From Flavonifractor sp963557075 (GTDB taxonomy: Bacteria > Bacillota > Clostridia > Oscillospirales > Oscillospiraceae), in NCBI GenBank assembly GCA_963557075.1, contig CAUWDA010000008.1:1-64000 (forward strand): a stretch of 64,000 nt of DNA, in the 5' to 3' direction. The first letter of the stretch is position 1, and each line of letters starts with the position of its first letter. Of this stretch, positions 59,167-64,000 are shown in pieces. The notes under the pieces were generated by a model, which worked only from the letters and a program-made list of their open reading frames with translations, ran no database searches and was not told the origin of the DNA. The translations under genes and the position numbers were made by a program.

Positions 59167-59886
59167 ATGGAAGCGTGGTTGACGGATGTTGTCAATGGCT
59201 TTACAAAGGCCTTTATCACCGGAGACCGGTGGAAACTCTATTTGAAGGGCCTGGGGGTCACCCTGGAGCTCACTGTGATCGCCCTTGCGATGGGCGTGAT
59301 CCTGGGTGTACTGGTGGCTGTGATCCGGACTGCCCACGATCAGCAGCGCCCCGGGCACCACAATCCCCTGCTGGGCCTTGCCAATATCCTCTGTAAGGTC
59401 TACACCACTGTGATCCGCGGCACCCCCATGATGGTCCAGCTGCTGATCTGGGCCTTCGTTATCTTCGCCTCCAGCCGCAACCGCACCCTGATCGGCGCCT
59501 TCGGCATCGGCATCAACTCCGGCGCCTATGTGGCTGAGATCGTCCGGGGCGGCCTGATGAGCGTGGACATCGGTCAAAGCGAGGCCGGGCGCTCTCTGGG
59601 GCTGGGATATCTGGATACGATGCGCTTTATCGTCGTTCCCCAGGCCTTTAAAAATATCCTTCCGGCCCTGGGCAACGAGTTCATCACCCTGTTTAAGGAC
59701 ACTTCCCTGGTCTCCGCCATCGGCGGCGCCGAGCTGATCTATTACGCCAAGGCGGTGGGGTCCAAAACCTTTGAGGTCATGTATCCCTACATCGGCATTG
59801 CCATTATGTACCTGGCCGTGGTCATGCTTCTCACCTGGCTCCAGGGTAAGCTGGAAAGGAGGCTGCGTCAAAGTGATCGACGTTAA
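59167..59886 (+). CDS. Amino-acid ABC transporter permease
   Basis: A 239-residue inner-membrane permease of the HisM/GlnP type with five or so helices. The EAA loop contacting the ATPase reads EAGRSLGLGYLDTMRFIVVPQAFKNILP (about 138-165). LYLKGLGVTLELTVIALAMG is the classical first helix. AAGGAGG precedes the ATG. Its end overlaps the ATPase gene by 14 bases. A single permease probably forms a homodimer. Confidence 0.93.
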   Translation: MEAWLTDVVNGFTKAFITGDRWKLYLKGLGVTLELTVIALAMGVILGVLVAVIRTAHDQQRPGHHNPLLGLANILCKVYTTVIRGTPMMVQLLIWAFVIFASSRNRTLIGAFGIGINSGAYVAEIVRGGLMSVDIGQSEAGRSLGLGYLDTMRFIVVPQAFKNILPALGNEFITLFKDTSLVSAIGGAELIYYAKAVGSKTFEVMYPYIGIAIMYLAVVMLLTWLQGKLERRLRQSDRR

Positions 59887-60595
59887 ACATCTGTCCAAGT
59901 CTTTCGGTGACCACCTCGTGCTGGACGACATCTCCGAGCACATCAGTCCCGGCGAAAAGGTGGTCGTTCTGGGCCCCTCCGGCTCCGGCAAGTCCACCTT
60001 CCTGCGGTGTCTCAATCTGCTGGAGCACCCCACCGCCGGTTCCATTACCTTCGAGGGGACCGTGATAACCGACCCCAAGGTGGAGATCGACAAGGTCCGT
60101 CAGCAGATGGGCATGGTGTTCCAGCACTTCAATCTCTTCCCCAACATGACCATCCGGAAAAATATCACCCTGGCCCCTGTGCGCACCGGTCTGATGAAGC
60201 AGGACGAGGCCGACGAGGCCGCTGTCGCTCTGCTGAAGCGGGTGGATCTGCTGGACAAGGCAGACGCCTACCCCAATCAGCTCTCCGGCGGCCAGAAGCA
60301 GCGCATCGCCATCGTCCGGGCCCTGGCCATGAAGCCCAAGGTGATGCTCTTTGACGAGCCCACCTCCGCTCTGGACCCCGAGATGGTGGGTGAGGTGCTG
60401 GAGGTCATGAAGGAGCTGGCCGATGAGGGCATGACCATGGTGGTGGTCACCCACGAGATGGGCTTCGCCCGCGAGGTGGCCAGCCGGGTCCTCTTTATGG
60501 ACGGCGGCCACATTCTGGAGCAGAACGAGCCCCACGCCTTCTTTGCCAACCCCAAAGAGCCCCGCACCATCGAGTTTCTCTCCAAGGTGCTGTAA
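59873..60595 (+). CDS. Amino-acid ABC transporter ATP-binding protein
   Basis: ATPase that powers the permease at 59167. The 240 residues have Walker A GPSGSGKST (34-42), the Q-loop MVFQHFNLFPNMT, signature LSGGQKQR and Walker B MLFDEPTSALDPE, all as in GlnQ/ArtP-type proteins. The start is GTG at 59873, with AAGGAGG 10 bases upstream, inside the end of the permease gene, so translation is coupled. Closes the operon before a strong terminator. Confidence 0.95.
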   Translation: MIDVKHLSKSFGDHLVLDDISEHISPGEKVVVLGPSGSGKSTFLRCLNLLEHPTAGSITFEGTVITDPKVEIDKVRQQMGMVFQHFNLFPNMTIRKNITLAPVRTGLMKQDEADEAAVALLKRVDLLDKADAYPNQLSGGQKQRIAIVRALAMKPKVMLFDEPTSALDPEMVGEVLEVMKELADEGMTMVVVTHEMGFAREVASRVLFMDGGHILEQNEPHAFFANPKEPRTIEFLSKVL

Positions 60596-60635
60596 GCCCC
60601 TCAAAAGGCGCTCCGCACTTCTGTTTGTCAATTGC

Positions 60636-60676
60636 AAAAAATACACGGACCTGGTCTCCAGGCCCGTGTATTTTTA
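60636..60676 (+). terminator. Terminator of the ABC transporter operon
   Basis: AAAAATACACGG with CCTGG/CCAGG inner pairs and CCGTGTATTTTT form a long stem (one mismatch) ending in T's, about 40 bases past the stop. Confidence 0.88.
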
Positions 60677-61078
60677 TGCGCCCGGTTGACATCCCGGCCC
60701 CTGGTGGGCAGGGAGGCCGCCGGGACAGAAAGCCCGGGGGGCTTGATGCTTTTGCTTACTTGTAGAGCTCGACCTCGTCAACACAAGCTCCACATCCCTC
60801 GCTTCGCCGTATACGGCAAAGCTCCCTCGTTCCGCTGTGTCTCCTCTCCCACCCGCAGTCACTTCGTTCGACTGCGGGTGGGCTCCCGCGAGATGCTCGT
60901 AGCGGGCCTTGGCGGCCAACCCCACCGGGTCTGTAGACCCGGCGGGGACTCCATATTGGATCTGCCCGGCGGAAATGAATTCCGCCGGCATCAAGGCTTT
61001 GGGCCAATGCCCAAAGCTCTTGACCCGCGCACTGCGCCGTCCCGCCTCCGGCGGGTGAAGAGGCCGCCGGGACAGAAA
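60677..61078. repeat. Palindrome-rich stretch containing a broken copy of the nifJ tail
   Basis: The 522 bases between the ABC operon and nifJ carry no convincing gene. Two pieces identical to the nifJ 3' end lie here: GCTTTTGCTTACTTGTAGAG (60749-60768 and a few bases more) and GATGCTCGTAGCGGGCCTTG (about 60892-60911). They are separated by about 119 bases that include CCCACCCGCAGTC/GACTGCGGGTGGG and GCCGTATACGGC. More palindromes follow (GCCGGGTC-TACA-GACCCGG, GGCGGAAT/ATTCCGCC type, CTTTGGGC/GCCCAAAG). Looks like a tail duplication invaded by a repeat. Confidence 0.65.
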
Positions 61079-61104
61079 GACCCCCGGGCTTTCGCCCGGG
61101 GGTC
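61079..61104 (-). terminator. Terminator of nifJ
   Basis: ACCCCCGGGC-GAAA-GCCCGGGGGT hairpin followed by CTTTCTGT on the minus strand, 14 bases after the nifJ stop. Confidence 0.85.
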
Positions 61105-61117
61105 TTGGTGCTTTTGC

Positions 61118-64000
<2,883 letters not shown>

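Noticed and set aside
60674..61007. Possible small genes on the minus strand in the palindrome-rich stretch
   Set aside because: The frames consist of repeat sequence plus a copied nifJ tail, without ribosome sites or consistent coding character.

Overview
The window looks like chromosomal DNA of a GC-rich anaerobic Clostridium-class Firmicute of the Oscillospiraceae type (Flavonifractor / Pseudoflavonifractor / Lawsonibacter-like). The evidence is the gdpP-rplI-dnaB order, pyruvate formate-lyase with its activase, a pyruvate:ferredoxin oxidoreductase, DnaD/DnaI-type primosome proteins, strong AGGAGG ribosome sites, and many short palindromic intergenic repeats of the kind common in these gut genomes. 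Most genes are housekeeping. The genus is an inference from gene content.

Layout. 1-7.1 kb: a repeat, niacin salvage (pncA-pncB), an acetyltransferase with a TIGR04255 protein, a LacX-like sugar epimerase, and the c-di-AMP phosphodiesterase gdpP. 7.1-13.1 kb: rplI, dnaB, tilS, hpt, ftsH. 13.1-22.0 kb: an AT-richer accessory island with an L-cysteine desulfidase-family gene, a D-cysteine desulfhydrase-family gene, a TRAP transporter (dctM, dctQ, dctP) and an M29-like aminopeptidase, driven by a near-perfect sigma-54 promoter and a divergent sigma-54 activator. 22-30.4 kb: cinA, thiI, ychF, a branched-chain aminotransferase, a pseudouridine synthase, a nitroreductase, a zinc-ribbon membrane protein and a dCMP deaminase. 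30.4-36.2 kb: trmO, a TetM-like GTPase fused to a YacP/Rae1-type NYN nuclease domain, and lysA-dapF.

36.3-46.9 kb: one long minus-strand cluster for envelope growth and division: zapA, a U32 peptidase, dut, maf, mreC, mreD, a DUF6056 membrane protein, the elongation PBP2 and a GH13 amylase-like enzyme. 47-49.5 kb: three genes for membrane or secreted proteins, two sharing an unfamiliar C-terminal domain (one has an HTH and a membrane helix, one is secreted with a copper-amine-oxidase-N-like domain). 49.7-51.8 kb: dnaD and dnaI. 52-60.6 kb: a small membrane protein, pflB-pflA behind a recognisable ZTP (pfl-motif) riboswitch with terminator, prmA, degV, a DUF1836 protein and a polar amino-acid ABC transporter. 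60.6-64 kb: a palindrome-rich stretch with a duplicated nifJ tail, then nifJ, which runs off the right edge.

The most interesting items are the ribosomal GTPase-NYN fusion with its promoter-embedded inverted repeat, the sigma-54 sulfur-amino-acid island, the paired HTH/secreted paralogues, the ZTP riboswitch, and a relic of a second cinA start whose differences from the intact copy are nearly all synonymous. No tRNA, rRNA, CRISPR array, IS transposase or prophage was seen.
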